Assembly: GCA_017308595.1 (NCBI GenBank)
Contig: JAFKER010000005.1
Location: 196,950-260,949 of the forward strand
Direction: 5' to 3'
Length of the DNA stretch: 64,000 nucleotides
Origin: Afipia sp.
GTDB taxonomy: Bacteria; Pseudomonadota; Alphaproteobacteria; Rhizobiales; Xanthobacteraceae
The position numbers and the translations under genes are program-made. The notes beneath the pieces were generated by a model that had not been told where the DNA came from, searched no databases, and saw nothing but the letters and a program-made list of their open reading frames with translations. Positions 18,167 through 28,161 of the stretch are shown here, in pieces; positions within the stretch are counted from its first letter, which is position 1, and each line of letters starts with the position of its first letter.

Positions 18167-18447
18167 GGCTCGTACTCGACGATCCGTAACCGTGATTCTT
18201 GACGGCTGAATATCAGTCGCGGCGCGTCCACCCGCGGTTCGAACCCGAAGCCTTGCGCGGATTCGATTAAAAAGCCGTTTTCATCCCGGCAACGGCCTCA
18301 GAACGCTGGAAAATTGTCGATACAGCCTTTCCAAAACCCTACCTTTGCAAACCGGGCTGGTTGCCCTTTGCGGTTGCCGCAGTTACATCAACGGCAGCAA
18401 ATTTCCCCGCGTATTCCCGCTCAAATCTGACGGTTCCAAGGATCACG

Positions 18448-20097
<1,650 letters not shown>

Positions 20098-20117
20098 ACG
20101 CTCCGCTCGACAGCAGC

Positions 20118-20537
20118 ATGGATGCGCAGGAGCGCGCGCTCCTCGCCATGGATGTTGCATGGGTCCAGTGGCGGTCGGACTTCCGGCAGAAGCTTTTCAA
20201 GGAGGGTGTTCTCGGCCGTCCGATGCGAAGCGTGTTCGAAGCGGACATGATCTTCAGCATCGTCGCGCATCATGCGCTGCTGGGGCGGCCTGTCACGCTG
20301 AAAGAGCTTGCGACCTATTTCGGCATGATCGCGACCGAGGCGACGGTGTCGCGCCACATCGACGATATGGAGCAGGGCGGGCTCGTGGAGCGCCGCGTCG
20401 ACTCGAATGACCGCCGCCGCATGTTTCTGGTGCCGACGCGGCGGCTCGAAGGCCTCGGCCATGAATTCCAGCAGGCGCGTTTGCGCATCATGCGGGAGAA
20501 TGGCTTCATCTGGAGTAACAATAACAACAAGGGGTGA
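20118..20537 (+). CDS. MarR-like winged-helix regulator, copy 1
   Basis: About 139 residues from ATG 20118; a TTG at 20094 overlapping the ettA stop (TTGA) would add 8 residues and couple it to ettA. The winged-helix core reads VTLKELATYFGMIATEATVSRHIDDMEQGGLVERRV, followed by the wing NDRRRMFLVPTRR, typical of MarR-type DNA-binding proteins. It ends IMRENGFIWSN plus an asparagine run. The gene six bases downstream encodes a clear paralogue. Targets and ligand are unknown. Confidence 0.8.
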   Translation: MDAQERALLAMDVAWVQWRSDFRQKLFKEGVLGRPMRSVFEADMIFSIVAHHALLGRPVTLKELATYFGMIATEATVSRHIDDMEQGGLVERRVDSNDRRRMFLVPTRRLEGLGHEFQQARLRIMRENGFIWSNNNNKG

Positions 20538-20543
20538 CGGGCA

Positions 20544-21068
20544 ATGGGGGACGAGGACAAGTCGATCACGTCGGGGGATATCAGTGCATCCGCGGCGGAA
20601 ACTTTCAATCTCGAGGATTGCACCATCAATGCGGAGGAGCGCGCCGCGCTCGGGATCGATGTCGCCTATGTCCAGTGGCGGGCCGACTTCCGCCGCACGG
20701 TGGTTGCCTCTGGCGTGTTGAACCGGCCGTGGCGCAGCGTGTTCGAGGCCGACATGATGTTCAGCATCGTCGCGCATCGCTGGCTTGCCGAGCGTCCGAT
20801 CACCCACAAAGAGCTTGCTACCTATTTCGAGCTGTTCGCGACCGAGGCAACGGTGTCGCGCCATCTCGATGACATGGAAGAAAGCGGCATGATCGTGCGC
20901 CAGACCGACCCTTCCGATCGCCGCCGCATTTTCCTGATGCCGACACGGCGGCTGGAAACCATCGGTCACGGATATTTGCAGGCGCGAATCCGCATCATGC
21001 GTGAACACGGATTTGTGTGGTCGGGACGCAACGCAATCGACAGCAAAACTGCAAACGATCCCGCGTGA
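20544..21068 (+). CDS. MarR-like winged-helix regulator, copy 2
   Basis: A 174-residue paralogue of the upstream gene. Shared blocks are AWVQWRSDFR/AYVQWRADFR, RSVFEADMIFSIVAHH/RSVFEADMMFSIVAHR, LKELATYF/HKELATYF, ATEATVSRH and the endings IMRENGFIWS/IMREHGFVWS. It has an extra acidic, Ser-rich N-terminal tail of about 30 residues and a short polar C-terminal tail. The genes are 6 bases apart, so they are surely co-transcribed, perhaps with ettA. Being similar but not identical, they could form heterodimers; that is an inference. Confidence 0.82.
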   Translation: MGDEDKSITSGDISASAAETFNLEDCTINAEERAALGIDVAYVQWRADFRRTVVASGVLNRPWRSVFEADMMFSIVAHRWLAERPITHKELATYFELFATEATVSRHLDDMEESGMIVRQTDPSDRRRIFLMPTRRLETIGHGYLQARIRIMREHGFVWSGRNAIDSKTANDPA

Positions 21069-21216
21069 ACTGATCGGCGTGGGCCGATATAGCCGGGCGC
21101 AGAAGAACGGTTCGCTGTTCTTCGCCGCCGGGATCGTTGCTTTTTGCATCGCGGACGCGAGCGTATTGCTTGGCGCGCGATCTCCGGTGGTCAATCCCGT
21201 AACCGGAGACCTTATA

Positions 21217-21555
21217 ATGATCACACGTTTCATTGCCTTTTCGCTGACGCTTCTGCTGCTGACACCGGGTTCGGTGCTGTCGGAGGAAGCGGCGCGCCCA
21301 GCCAAGCCGCGCGCGGCCAAGCGCGCTGCCGATCCACAGCAGCAGGCAATGGAGCGTGCCCGGCGTTGTCAGGATGCAATCAACGATGCGCAGACTACGG
21401 CGGTGGGAACATCGGTGCTGTCGAGCGCTGTCGGATTCCTGCCGTTCGGCGGTGCTGCGTCCGGCGTCGCAAGCGCGGCGGCGGGACTGGGCGCGACGGC
21501 GGCCGGTGAAATCGCGCGCCAGAAGGCCGCGTCCGCCGTTCAGGGCAATTGCTGA
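21217..21555 (+). CDS. Small secreted Ala/Gly-rich protein
   Basis: A protein of 112 residues starting at ATG 21217 after GGAGA. A signal peptide (MITRFIAFSLTLLLLTPGSVLS) is followed by a basic Ala/Lys/Pro stretch, a helix with RARRCQDAIND, and a glycine/alanine-rich segment (FLPFGGAASGVASAAAGLGA) resembling a membrane-associated glycine zipper. It ends VQGNC; with the internal RRC this gives two cysteines. No named family is recognised. Probably periplasmic or membrane-attached. Confidence 0.65.
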   Translation: MITRFIAFSLTLLLLTPGSVLSEEAARPAKPRAAKRAADPQQQAMERARRCQDAINDAQTTAVGTSVLSSAVGFLPFGGAASGVASAAAGLGATAAGEIARQKAASAVQGNC

Positions 21556-21637
21556 GGCATTCCGTAAATGTTCGTGAAATCTGGCCTTCGCCGTGCGGGT
21601 GACGTAGAAGGGGCACCCAAAGCGTTGGAGTTTCACG

Positions 21638-22408
21638 ATGTCGGACTGGGATGCGCAGCAATACCTGAAATTCGAAGATGAACGGACACGGGGCGCGCGT
21701 GACCTGCTTGCGCAGATCCCGGTTCAGGATGCACGGGGCGTGGTCGACATCGGCTGCGGCCCCGGCAATTCCACCGAATTGCTGGCGCGGCGCTGGCCGC
21801 AGGCGAAAATCACCGGGATCGATACCTCGGCGGACATGTTGAGGCAGGCGCGCGAGCGGCTGCCGGGGCATACGTTCATCGAAGCGAACATTTCGCATTG
21901 GGCGCCGCCCGCCGGGACCGACGTGCTGTTCGCCAATGCGATCTTCCAGTGGGTGCCGGATCATCTTGCGCAACTCAAGCGCCTCACCAAGGCGCTGCCG
22001 CAGGGCGGCGTGCTGGCGGTGCAGATGCCCGACAACATGGACGAGCCCACGCACGTCATGATGCGCGAGGTCGCGCGCCTGCCACGGTTCCACGTTCAGC
22101 TTGAACATGCGGTGGAAGCGCGAGGCAATCTGCCGAAGCCGGGGGACTACTACAACGCGCTGCGTCCGCTCTGCAGCCGTATCGACATCTGGCACACGGT
22201 CTACAATCATGTGATGGACGATGCCGCCGCCATCGTCGAATGGGTGAAAGGCACGGGCCTGCGTCCGTTTCTGGATCCGCTGGAAATTCCCGAACGCAAG
22301 GAATTCCTCGAAGCCTACAAGGCGCGCATTGCAGCGGCCTATCTGCCGCAGGAAGACGGCAAGGTGCTGCTGCGGTTTCCGCGGATTTTCATGGTGGTGG
22401 TGAAGTAG
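21638..22408 (+). CDS. tam: Trans-aconitate 2-methyltransferase
   Basis: A 256-residue class I methyltransferase. It begins [23 protein letters not shown], the distinctive Tam N-terminus, followed by SAM motif [16 protein letters not shown], motif [12 protein letters not shown] and the segment [11 protein letters not shown]. Tam methylates trans-aconitate, a by-product that inhibits aconitase, using S-adenosylmethionine in the cytoplasm. Length and N-terminal signature agree well with the E. coli enzyme. It is monocistronic. Confidence 0.92.
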   Translation: MSDWDAQQYLKFEDERTRGARDLLAQIPVQDARGVVDIGCGPGNSTELLARRWPQAKITGIDTSADMLRQARERLPGHTFIEANISHWAPPAGTDVLFANAIFQWVPDHLAQLKRLTKALPQGGVLAVQMPDNMDEPTHVMMREVARLPRFHVQLEHAVEARGNLPKPGDYYNALRPLCSRIDIWHTVYNHVMDDAAAIVEWVKGTGLRPFLDPLEIPERKEFLEAYKARIAAAYLPQEDGKVLLRFPRIFMVVVK

Positions 22409-22560
22409 CAGGCGGTTCGCGAAATTCACAAATCTGACGCGATGATGTCGGATGAAAAAAACCGCTGCGGTGAATGGCCGCTGCAGCGCGGCTCGACAGA
22501 ATCGGACATTCTCCCTAGCTGAGTACCGCCTTTAGACCTGCCAGCCGGAGCCATTTCCGC

Positions 22561-23172
22561 ATGTCCCTGACGCCTGAAACACCCCTGCCTCCGCGCGGCG
22601 ATTCCTCGCTGCGCCCGATCCCGATGCTGATCTTCGGATCGCGCTGGCTGCAATTGCCGCTCTATGTCGGCCTGATTGTAGCCCAGGGCGTCTATGTCGT
22701 GCTCTTTCTGAAAGAGCTCTGGCATCTCATCGCGCATTCGTTCGATTTCTCCGAGCAGCAGATCATGCTGGTGGTTCTCGGCCTGATCGACGTGGTGATG
22801 ATCTCCAACCTTCTGGTGATGGTGATTGTCGGCGGCTACGAAACCTTCGTGTCGCGGCTTCACCTCAAGGGACATCCGGACGAGCCGGAATGGCTCAGCC
22901 ACGTCAATGCCAGCGTGCTGAAGATCAAGCTGGCGATGGCCATTATCGGCATCTCCTCGATCCACCTGCTGCGGACCTTCATCGAGGCGGGTAATCTCGG
23001 CGGCGCCGGGCGCACCACCAACTACACCGAGGCTGGCGTGATGTGGCAGACCATCATCCACGGCATGTTCATCCTCTCGGCCATCGGCATTGCCTATGTC
23101 GACCGGCTGTCGAACGGCCCCGTCCTTGAGGATGGAGCGCACGGACACAAGAACGGGCACGGCAAGCATTGA
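22561..23172 (+). CDS. UPF0114/YqhA family inner-membrane protein
   Basis: A 203-residue protein with four hydrophobic spans (about residues 35-55, 65-95, 120-140 and 160-180). Markers of the TIGR00645/UPF0114 family are [16 protein letters not shown], the loop [11 protein letters not shown] and [11 protein letters not shown]. The tail is His/Gly/Lys-rich ([12 protein letters not shown]), which may bind metal. The family has no proven function. It is followed closely by a family B repeat that opens the next gene. Confidence 0.88.
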   Translation: MSLTPETPLPPRGDSSLRPIPMLIFGSRWLQLPLYVGLIVAQGVYVVLFLKELWHLIAHSFDFSEQQIMLVVLGLIDVVMISNLLVMVIVGGYETFVSRLHLKGHPDEPEWLSHVNASVLKIKLAMAIIGISSIHLLRTFIEAGNLGGAGRTTNYTEAGVMWQTIIHGMFILSAIGIAYVDRLSNGPVLEDGAHGHKNGHGKH

Positions 23173-23190
23173 TGCCATAGCGTGAGGCCA

Positions 23191-23280
23191 CGTCATTGCG
23201 AGCGAAGCGAAGCAATCCACTCTGGAGTATCGTCCGGCCAAGGCTGGATTGCTTCGTCGCGTTGCTGCTCGCAATGACGA
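23191..23280. repeat. Palindromic repeat, family B, overlapping a gene start
   Basis: The ends are CGTCATTGCGAGC and GCTCGCAATGACG, with GAAGCAATCCA and TGGATTGCTTCGTCG in between. Unlike the other copies it is not purely intergenic: the reading frame of the transglycosylase starts inside it and its right half encodes the hydrophobic core of the signal peptide. Confidence 0.9.
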
Positions 23281-24464
23281 TTGCTGCGACACCCGCCTTG
23301 TCCGCCGACACCGGTTTTACAAACTTCGTCGCCTCGCTCTGGCCGGAGGCCCAGCGGGCAGGCGTTTCGCGGGCGGTGTTCGATCGCGAGACGCGCGGCC
23401 TTGAGCCGGACTACAAGCTGCCGGATCTGCTGCTGCCGGGACGCCCCAAGACCGGCGCGCCGGCGCAGGCGGAGTTCGTGCAGGTGCCAGCGGACTATGT
23501 GAAGGAAGCGAGCATCGCGCGGCTCGCCGCCCATGGCCGTACACTCATGGAGCAGCATGCGGCAACGCTCAAAGCTATCGAACAGCGCTTTGGCGTGCCG
23601 GGCACGATCATCCTCGCGATCTGGGGCCGCGAGACCGACTATGGCCGCTACGCGCTGCCTTATGATGGTCTGCGTGTACTGGCGACGCAGGCCTATGTCG
23701 GCCGCCGCAAGGACCAGTATCGCGGCGAATTTATCGAAGCCCTGAAGCTGATCCAGAACGGCGATGTCACGCGCAAGAATCTGCGCACGTCATGGGGCGG
23801 CGCGACGGGCCTCACGCAATTCCTGCCGTCGGAATTGTCCAAGCACGGCGTCGATTTCGATGGCGATGGTCACATCAACATCTGGACCTCCGTGCCGGAT
23901 GCACTGGCGTCCGCCGCGCAGCAGCTCAAGAACAAGGGGTGGGTGCCGGGCCTGCGCTGGGCCTATGAGGTGACGGCGCCCGGCAGCGCGGATTGCACGC
24001 AGGGCGTGCCCGAGGTGACGAAGCCGATCACGACATGGATTCACGAGGGCTTCTCGCCGGTGCGCCGGCAGCGGCTCACCACCGCCGAGCAGGCGCAAGA
24101 GGCATCGCTGCTGCAGCCGGAGGGAATTTACGGCCCGTCGTTCCTCACCACGAAAAACTACTTCGTCATCAAGGAATACAATTTCTCCGACCTCTATGTG
24201 CTGTTCGTCGGCCATCTCGCGGATCGCATGGCAAATGGCCGGCCGTTCGTGACGCCATGGTCCGCCTTGACACAACTGCGCAGCGCGGATGTCGAGGCGA
24301 TGCAGAAGCATCTCACGCGTCTCGGGCTTTATTCGTCGAAGCTCGACGGCAAGGCGGGGATGCAGACCCGCGCGGCGCTCGGGGCCTATCAGAAGAAGGC
24401 GGGGCTGAAGGTCGATTGCTGGCCAAGCGCGGACGTGCTGCGCGCGATGAGCGCGGGGCGGTGA
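23196..24464 (+). CDS. Lytic murein transglycosylase (MltB type) with peptidoglycan-binding domain
   Basis: A 422-residue periplasmic enzyme. The transglycosylase domain has the catalytic Glu at about 146 in AIWGRETDYG, then SWGGATGLTQFLPS and DFDGDGHINIW. A C-terminal peptidoglycan-binding_1 domain (about 360-420) contains RLGLYSSKLDGKAGMQTRAAL. It cleaves the glycan strand with anhydromuramic acid formation. The only start giving a usable signal peptide is TTG 23196, with GAGG at 23184-23187 eight bases before. The product starts MRAKRSN, continues through LDCFVALLLAMTIAATPALSA and is cut before DTGF. The first 28 codons are family B repeat sequence. The next ATG (23274) would leave too short a signal. 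Confidence 0.88.
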   Translation: MRAKRSNPLWSIVRPRLDCFVALLLAMTIAATPALSADTGFTNFVASLWPEAQRAGVSRAVFDRETRGLEPDYKLPDLLLPGRPKTGAPAQAEFVQVPADYVKEASIARLAAHGRTLMEQHAATLKAIEQRFGVPGTIILAIWGRETDYGRYALPYDGLRVLATQAYVGRRKDQYRGEFIEALKLIQNGDVTRKNLRTSWGGATGLTQFLPSELSKHGVDFDGDGHINIWTSVPDALASAAQQLKNKGWVPGLRWAYEVTAPGSADCTQGVPEVTKPITTWIHEGFSPVRRQRLTTAEQAQEASLLQPEGIYGPSFLTTKNYFVIKEYNFSDLYVLFVGHLADRMANGRPFVTPWSALTQLRSADVEAMQKHLTRLGLYSSKLDGKAGMQTRAALGAYQKKAGLKVDCWPSADVLRAMSAGR

Positions 24465-24530
24465 AGATGGCGGCACGCTGACTCTATCTTCGCCGGGACG
24501 ACCCGCGAATTTGTGTGTCGCGCCGAACAA

Positions 24531-24556
24531 AAAACCCGGCCGCGAGGCCGGGTTTT
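24531..24556. terminator. Bidirectional terminator between convergent genes
   Basis: The arms AAAACCCGGCC and GGCCGGGTTTT pair perfectly over GCGA, giving T-runs on both strands. It serves the transglycosylase gene from the left and the small secreted protein gene from the right. Confidence 0.9.
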
Positions 24557-24595
24557 GAAATTCATGTCTCGCGAGACGCGCGAGTGACGTTCAGA

Positions 24596-24889
24596 TCAAT
24601 CGCAAACCTGAACACGGCGGACACGCCAGCCGTAACCGTCCCAGAAGCGCTCGCGCACGAGGCGGCAGGCGGGTTCTTCGACATAAACCGGGCCGGGGGC
24701 GTAGCCATAGCCATAGCCGTAAGCCGGGCGGCTGGACGCGATCGCGCCGCCGAGCAGCGCGCCGCCGATCAGACCGCCGGCAACGCCAGCAGCGATACGG
24801 CCGCCGTCAGCCTTGGCAGCAGGCATCGCGGTGGCAAGCGAACCAGCGACGGTGGCGACCGCAAGGAACGCTGAAAGAACCTTCTTCAT
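24596..24889 (-). CDS. Small secreted glycine/tyrosine-rich protein, paralogue 1
   Basis: A protein of 97 residues. The signal peptide MKKVLSAFLAVATVAGSLAT is cleaved near AKA, and a glycine-zipper-like segment RIAAGVAGGLIGGALLGGAI follows. Then comes a YGYGYGYAPGP tract and a C-terminal block RERFWDGYGWRVRRVQVCD. The last 19 residues are identical to those of the next gene to the right, so the two are tandem paralogues. A cysteine in PACR and one at the end could pair. The function is unknown; such proteins are common and secreted in Bradyrhizobium relatives. Confidence 0.8.
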   Translation of the reverse strand: MKKVLSAFLAVATVAGSLATAMPAAKADGGRIAAGVAGGLIGGALLGGAIASSRPAYGYGYGYAPGPVYVEEPACRLVRERFWDGYGWRVRRVQVCD

Positions 24890-25074
24890 GTTGTCTCTCC
24901 TCAGATCACGCCAAAGCCTGGCGCAAGGCGATTGGTCTGCAAGGATCCAATGACGGTACTTTAATAGCCCGATTTGGCCCTTGTTTGAAAGGTCCGGCGG
25001 CGATGCCGCCGAGCCTTCAGCGAATGTCCCCACGTAAATATAGCGGGATTCCGGCGTTTAACCTCACAAAAAAG

Positions 25075-25116
25075 CGCTCCGGACCGGCATTATGCCATCC
25101 GGAGCGTTACTTTTTT
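25075..25116 (-). terminator. Terminator of the second paralogue
   Basis: The arms CGCTCCGGA (25075-25083) and TCCGGAGCG (25098-25106) enclose a second small stem. An A-run on the left and T-run on the right make it work on both strands; on the minus strand it ends the gene at 25162. Confidence 0.8.
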
Positions 25117-25161
25117 CCAAGCCGTGACGGCAAAAAAATGGCTGGTCATCAGGACTTTGCG

Positions 25162-25458
25162 TCAATCGCAAACCTGAACGCGGCGAACGCGCCAGCCATA
25201 GCCGTCCCAGAAGCGCTCGCGGCGCAGGTAGCAGCCGCCGCCGTAATAAGCCGGGGCAGGGCCGCCGTAATAACCATAGCCGGGGCCGTAATAGCCGCCG
25301 CCATTGGCGATCGCGCCGCCGATGATGGCGCCGCCGAGCAGGCCGAGGCCGACGCCAGCGGCGATGCGTCCCCCGCGTGCCTCGGCCGGAGCCGGAGCTG
25401 CGAGCGTGGTGACTGCGAGCGTGGCGGCCGTAGCTGCCGCCAGAACGATCTTCTTCAT
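25162..25458 (-). CDS. Small secreted glycine/tyrosine-rich protein, paralogue 2
   Basis: A 98-residue paralogue of the gene to its left. The signal peptide MKKIVLAAATAATLAVTTLA ends at APAEA, followed by RGGRIAAGVGLGLLGGAIIG, a GGYYGPGYGYYGGPAPAYYG low-complexity stretch, a lone Cys in GGCY, and the C-terminal block ending in RVQVCD. The DNA of the C-terminal 60 bases is almost the same in both copies while the middle has diverged. That suggests strong selection or gene conversion on the C-terminus. The role is unknown. Confidence 0.8.
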   Translation of the reverse strand: MKKIVLAAATAATLAVTTLAAPAPAEARGGRIAAGVGLGLLGGAIIGGAIANGGGYYGPGYGYYGGPAPAYYGGGCYLRRERFWDGYGWRVRRVQVCD

Positions 25459-25642
25459 GGCTTGCACCTTTCCTGAGTGACCCATCAGATAACGGATCCC
25501 GGCGGTGAAAGTTGCACGGCGGCGTTGAACGGGAACTGAATGGCGCGGCCGGATTTAGGCCATGTTTTCTCACCTCTCCCTATAATGACGGGGAGAGGGA
25601 GCGCATTGTGCTCTTGCTGCAATGTTATCCGGGCAAACGAAA

Positions 25643-25670
25643 ACGGCGCCTCGCGGAAGCGAAGCGCCGT
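25643..25670 (-). terminator. Probable terminator hairpin
   Basis: The arms ACGGCGC and GCGCCGT flank a 14-base loop; the minus-strand side is followed by TTTCGTTT. It lies 43 bases after the stop of the gene at 25713. The remaining gap to 25458 has no gene. Confidence 0.6.
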
Positions 25671-25712
25671 CTGCATTCAACGTCACGCGGACATTGCGCG
25701 GGAAGACAACAA

Positions 25713-26111
25713 TCAGAACAGTGAAGCGTACTGCTGCAAACCAGCCTGCTGCACGAGACCCATCGCGGTGCGCTTCTGGTCTTCGTCGAGACGGGAGAAC
25801 AGTGCGGATGCGGCTGGAGCGAAGCGGCGCACGGCGGCTTCGTTCACCTGCGGCTCGCGCGCGAGGGCGCGCAGCGCGCTGGCGACGGCGGGCCAGTACT
25901 TCACCTGCTCGGCGCGCAGTTTCAGCGCGGTGCGATAGCGCACGATGGCGACTTCGCTCATCGCGGACTGGAACATGGACAGCTTCTTCTGAGGCACAGG
26001 AGCGGCTTCAGCGCCGATCGTGGCAGTGAAATCCTGGGCGCGGGCCGGTGCAGTGGCGGCAATTGCCAGCGTGGCAACAACGGACGCAATCGCGATTGGC
26101 AACTTTCGCAT
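25713..26111 (-). CDS. Periplasmic helical protein, LTXXQ-like
   Basis: A protein of 132 residues. The signal peptide MRKLPIAIASVVATLAIAATA ends in ARAQ. The mature part is helical: FQSAMSEVAIVRYRTALKLRA, QVKYWPAVASALRALARE, and LDEDQKRTAMGLVQQAGLQQ. The layout of two amphipathic helical pairs with a DEDQK motif resembles Spy/LTXXQ-like periplasmic chaperones, but the exact LTxxQ motif is not seen. The function is therefore tentative. The 277-base gap upstream (26112-26388) holds a small AT-rich hairpin and no gene. Confidence 0.68.
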   Translation of the reverse strand: MRKLPIAIASVVATLAIAATAPARAQDFTATIGAEAAPVPQKKLSMFQSAMSEVAIVRYRTALKLRAEQVKYWPAVASALRALAREPQVNEAAVRRFAPAASALFSRLDEDQKRTAMGLVQQAGLQQYASLF

Positions 26112-26245
26112 TTGTCTCACTTCGATGTGTGGAATGATGGTCGCGAGGTACGTGTCATATGTGACCAAAATGCGATGCGTTGGGTTAACAATCCGGGAAA
26201 ATCCGGTGCAACGTGTTGTTAAGGTTTAGCGGCCGGATTTGTTCC

Positions 26246-26267
26246 GCAAAAACAAGGATGTTTTTGC
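26246..26267. other. Perfect AT-rich hairpin
   Basis: GCAAAAACA and TGTTTTTGC pair perfectly over AGGA, about 135 bases upstream of the secreted protein start at 26111. It lacks a GC-rich stem, so it is more like an operator or leader structure than a terminator. Confidence 0.45.
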
Positions 26268-26388
26268 AGCCGTAACATTCACTCATCAAAGGTGAAGCGG
26301 GTTCCGTGGTTAATATCGGAACGGGAAGCGCTGATTTCGCCGGGAAATGCGGGATAATTCACACCGTCGCGATTCGATGCAGTTTAGT

Positions 26389-26883
26389 TCAGCGCGCTGC
26401 GCCGATCGTTTCCGCAAACAATTCCATCGCATGAAGTGCAAACGCGCGCATGTTTGCGACGCGATCTCCGCTGCCGGTCTCGAGCGTGACCACGCGCATC
26501 AACGGTCCTGCAACGGCCATACAGGAATGTCCGGCGGCATCGCCATAGCGATTGCCCGATGGACCCGTCGCGCCGGTTTCGCTGAGGCCCCACGTGGTGT
26601 TGAGAAGGTCACGCGCACGGTTCGCAAGCAGGGTCGCGTAAGGTTCGGTCGCGCCGCGATTGCCGATGGCTTCCATCTCTTCCTTGGTGATGTTCACCAG
26701 CGCGGCGCGCGCGCGCGGCGTATAGATCACGCCGCCGCCGCGATAGTAGGCCGATGCACCGGGCACCGCGAGCAGCGCCGCCGAGATCAATCCGCCTGTG
26801 GAGGATTCGGCAACCGCGATGGTTTCCTTGCGTGCGATCAGGGACGCGGCGATTTTTTCCGCGAGGGGAAGCAGGGTGTCCAT
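26389..26883 (-). CDS. CinA-family nicotinamide-nucleotide amidase
   Basis: A 164-residue stand-alone C-terminal CinA domain (PncC type). Markers are the opening IAVAESSTGGLISAALLAVPGAS in outline, YYRGGGVIYT, and LSETGATGPSGNRYG with the active-site region. The enzyme deamidates nicotinamide mononucleotide to nicotinate mononucleotide, feeding pyridine nucleotide recycling. PncC proteins of this length are common. It is transcribed in the same direction as the upstream PPOX-like gene, with a hairpin between them. Confidence 0.88.
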   Translation of the reverse strand: MDTLLPLAEKIAASLIARKETIAVAESSTGGLISAALLAVPGASAYYRGGGVIYTPRARAALVNITKEEMEAIGNRGATEPYATLLANRARDLLNTTWGLSETGATGPSGNRYGDAAGHSCMAVAGPLMRVVTLETGSGDRVANMRAFALHAMELFAETIGAAR

Positions 26884-26966
26884 GGTGATAGTTCCGATGT
26901 CAGACGCGATTTCAGTTCGATAGCACGTCAGAGGTTATTGCTGCGAGGTGAGACAAAAGAAGTGGT

Positions 26967-26988
26967 CGTCCCGGCCTTCGCCGGGACG
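26967..26988 (-). terminator. Hairpin after the PPOX-like gene
   Basis: CGTCCCGGC and GCCGGGACG pair perfectly over CTTC, the same core as the gdhA terminator. On the minus strand it is followed by ACCACTTCTTTT. Confidence 0.65.
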
Positions 26989-27003
26989 ATTCCGGTTTTT
27001 CGG

Positions 27004-27609
27004 CTAGAGTTGCGTCTTGAACCGCGCTTCGACGGTCTCCTGCGACTCCGGCGTGCCCTTGCCTGTCTGTTCGTGAATGACTTCGCTGATGCTCGGCTGT
27101 GCCGAGCGGGCGACGCGGGACTCAGGTGACCAGAGCTTCGAGCGCATCAGCGCCTTGCCGCAGTGGAAATAGGCCTCGCGCACGGTGATGTCCAAAACAG
27201 CGCGGGGCGGCTTGCCGAATTCGATCATGCTGGCCAGCAAATCCGCGTCCGCCGAGAGTTTTGCCTCGCCGCCGACGCGCAGGGTTTCATCGAGGCCCGG
27301 CACGAAGAAGATCAGTTGCACATAGCCGCTGCCGGACAGCAGGTTGCGGAAGCTGTCGATGCGGTTGTTGCCGGGACGGTCCGGCATCAGGAGGCGCGTC
27401 TCGTTTTCGATGCGGATGAAGCCCGGATTGCCGCCGCGCGGGGAGGCATCGACAGTGCCGTCCGGACCCGACGTCGCCAGCACGCAGAACGGCGACATGC
27501 CGATGAAATTGGCGGCGTGACGATCGATCCGCGCAAGCTGTTTGGCGACAACACGGTCGCTTGGCGGGGCATAGATGGTCTTGAGATCGTCCAGTCCGAT
27601 GCTTGTCAC
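27004..27609 (-). CDS. Pyridoxamine 5'-phosphate oxidase-family protein
   Basis: A 201-residue flavin/heme-binding split-barrel protein. The form is that of the MSMEG_1061-like subfamily: FIGMSPFCVLATSGPDGTVD, ASPRGGNPGFIRI, LLMPDRPGNNRIDSFRNLL, VQLIFFVPG and the ending RAVLDITVREAYFHCGKALM. Members bind FMN or F420 and may reduce small molecules or reactive species; the specific substrate is unknown. It is not a PdxH, lacking the PLP-binding signature. It is transcribed divergently from the iron genes to its right. Confidence 0.87.
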   Translation of the reverse strand: MTSIGLDDLKTIYAPPSDRVVAKQLARIDRHAANFIGMSPFCVLATSGPDGTVDASPRGGNPGFIRIENETRLLMPDRPGNNRIDSFRNLLSGSGYVQLIFFVPGLDETLRVGGEAKLSADADLLASMIEFGKPPRAVLDITVREAYFHCGKALMRSKLWSPESRVARSAQPSISEVIHEQTGKGTPESQETVEARFKTQL

Positions 27610-27685
27610 ACCATGCTCCTCATTCCGCGGCGCCGAGGTTTAACCCAATCCATTGCGGCCTGCATTTGAAGGTATTTTAGATCGA

Positions 27686-27714
27686 TTCCAGACTGGCTAT
27701 CCGCCAGTTTGGAA
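27686..27714. promoter_or_regulatory. Imperfect palindrome upstream of bfd
   Basis: TTCCAGACTGGC and GCCAGTTTGGAA are complementary at 11 of 12 positions over a 5-base spacer. It overlaps a partial iron-control-like string TTTAGATCGATTCCAGA just to its left. It lies about 90 bases before the bfd start, so it could be an operator or leader hairpin. Confidence 0.5.
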
Positions 27715-27803
27715 TAGCTTGAAAGTGCCTGTTTTCCTTTTGCATCGAAGGCTTCGCTCCCATACCTGTGGGTCTACAGTCCTTACAGGTTCTCCAAGCA
27801 TCC

Positions 27804-28088
27804 ATGATTGTTTGTTCCTGCAATGTCCTGACCGACCATGACGTGCGCAACGTCGTGACCCAGGCCAAGGGTTTTCCGCGCACGGCTGGGCAGGTCTATG
27901 GCTGTCTGGGCTGCAGCGCCGAATGCGGGCGCTGCGCGCGAACCATCAAGAAGATCATGGATGAAGCCCTTGGCGCCTGCGCCAAGGCCTGTTGCGCGGG
28001 ATGCCCCCATAGCCAGCAGGACCACTCCGACCACGCCGGCGGCGACCATCACCATCCGGTGGTCCTGACCGCTCAGGCGGCTGCCTAA
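27804..28088 (+). CDS. bfd: Bacterioferritin-associated ferredoxin-like [2Fe-2S] protein
   Basis: A 94-residue protein starting MIVCSCNVLTDHDVRNVV. Cluster cysteines are C4 and C6 (CxC) plus C41 and C44 (ECGRC), with two more at C34 and C37 (GCLGC). Bfd donates electrons to bacterioferritin to release stored iron. It is longer than E. coli Bfd (64 residues): after the helical domain it carries a Cys-rich patch CAKACCAGC and a His-rich tail (HSQQDHSDHAGGDHHHP), suggesting metal binding. It sits directly upstream of bfr, with an iron-control palindrome between the genes. Confidence 0.9.
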   Translation: MIVCSCNVLTDHDVRNVVTQAKGFPRTAGQVYGCLGCSAECGRCARTIKKIMDEALGACAKACCAGCPHSQQDHSDHAGGDHHHPVVLTAQAAA

Positions 28089-28161
28089 GCCGTTTTAACG
28101 GCTTGCCTTTTCTCTTTTGTGGACGCCGTAGCAGTGAGGGGTTGTGCTTGGCGTCAATCTG

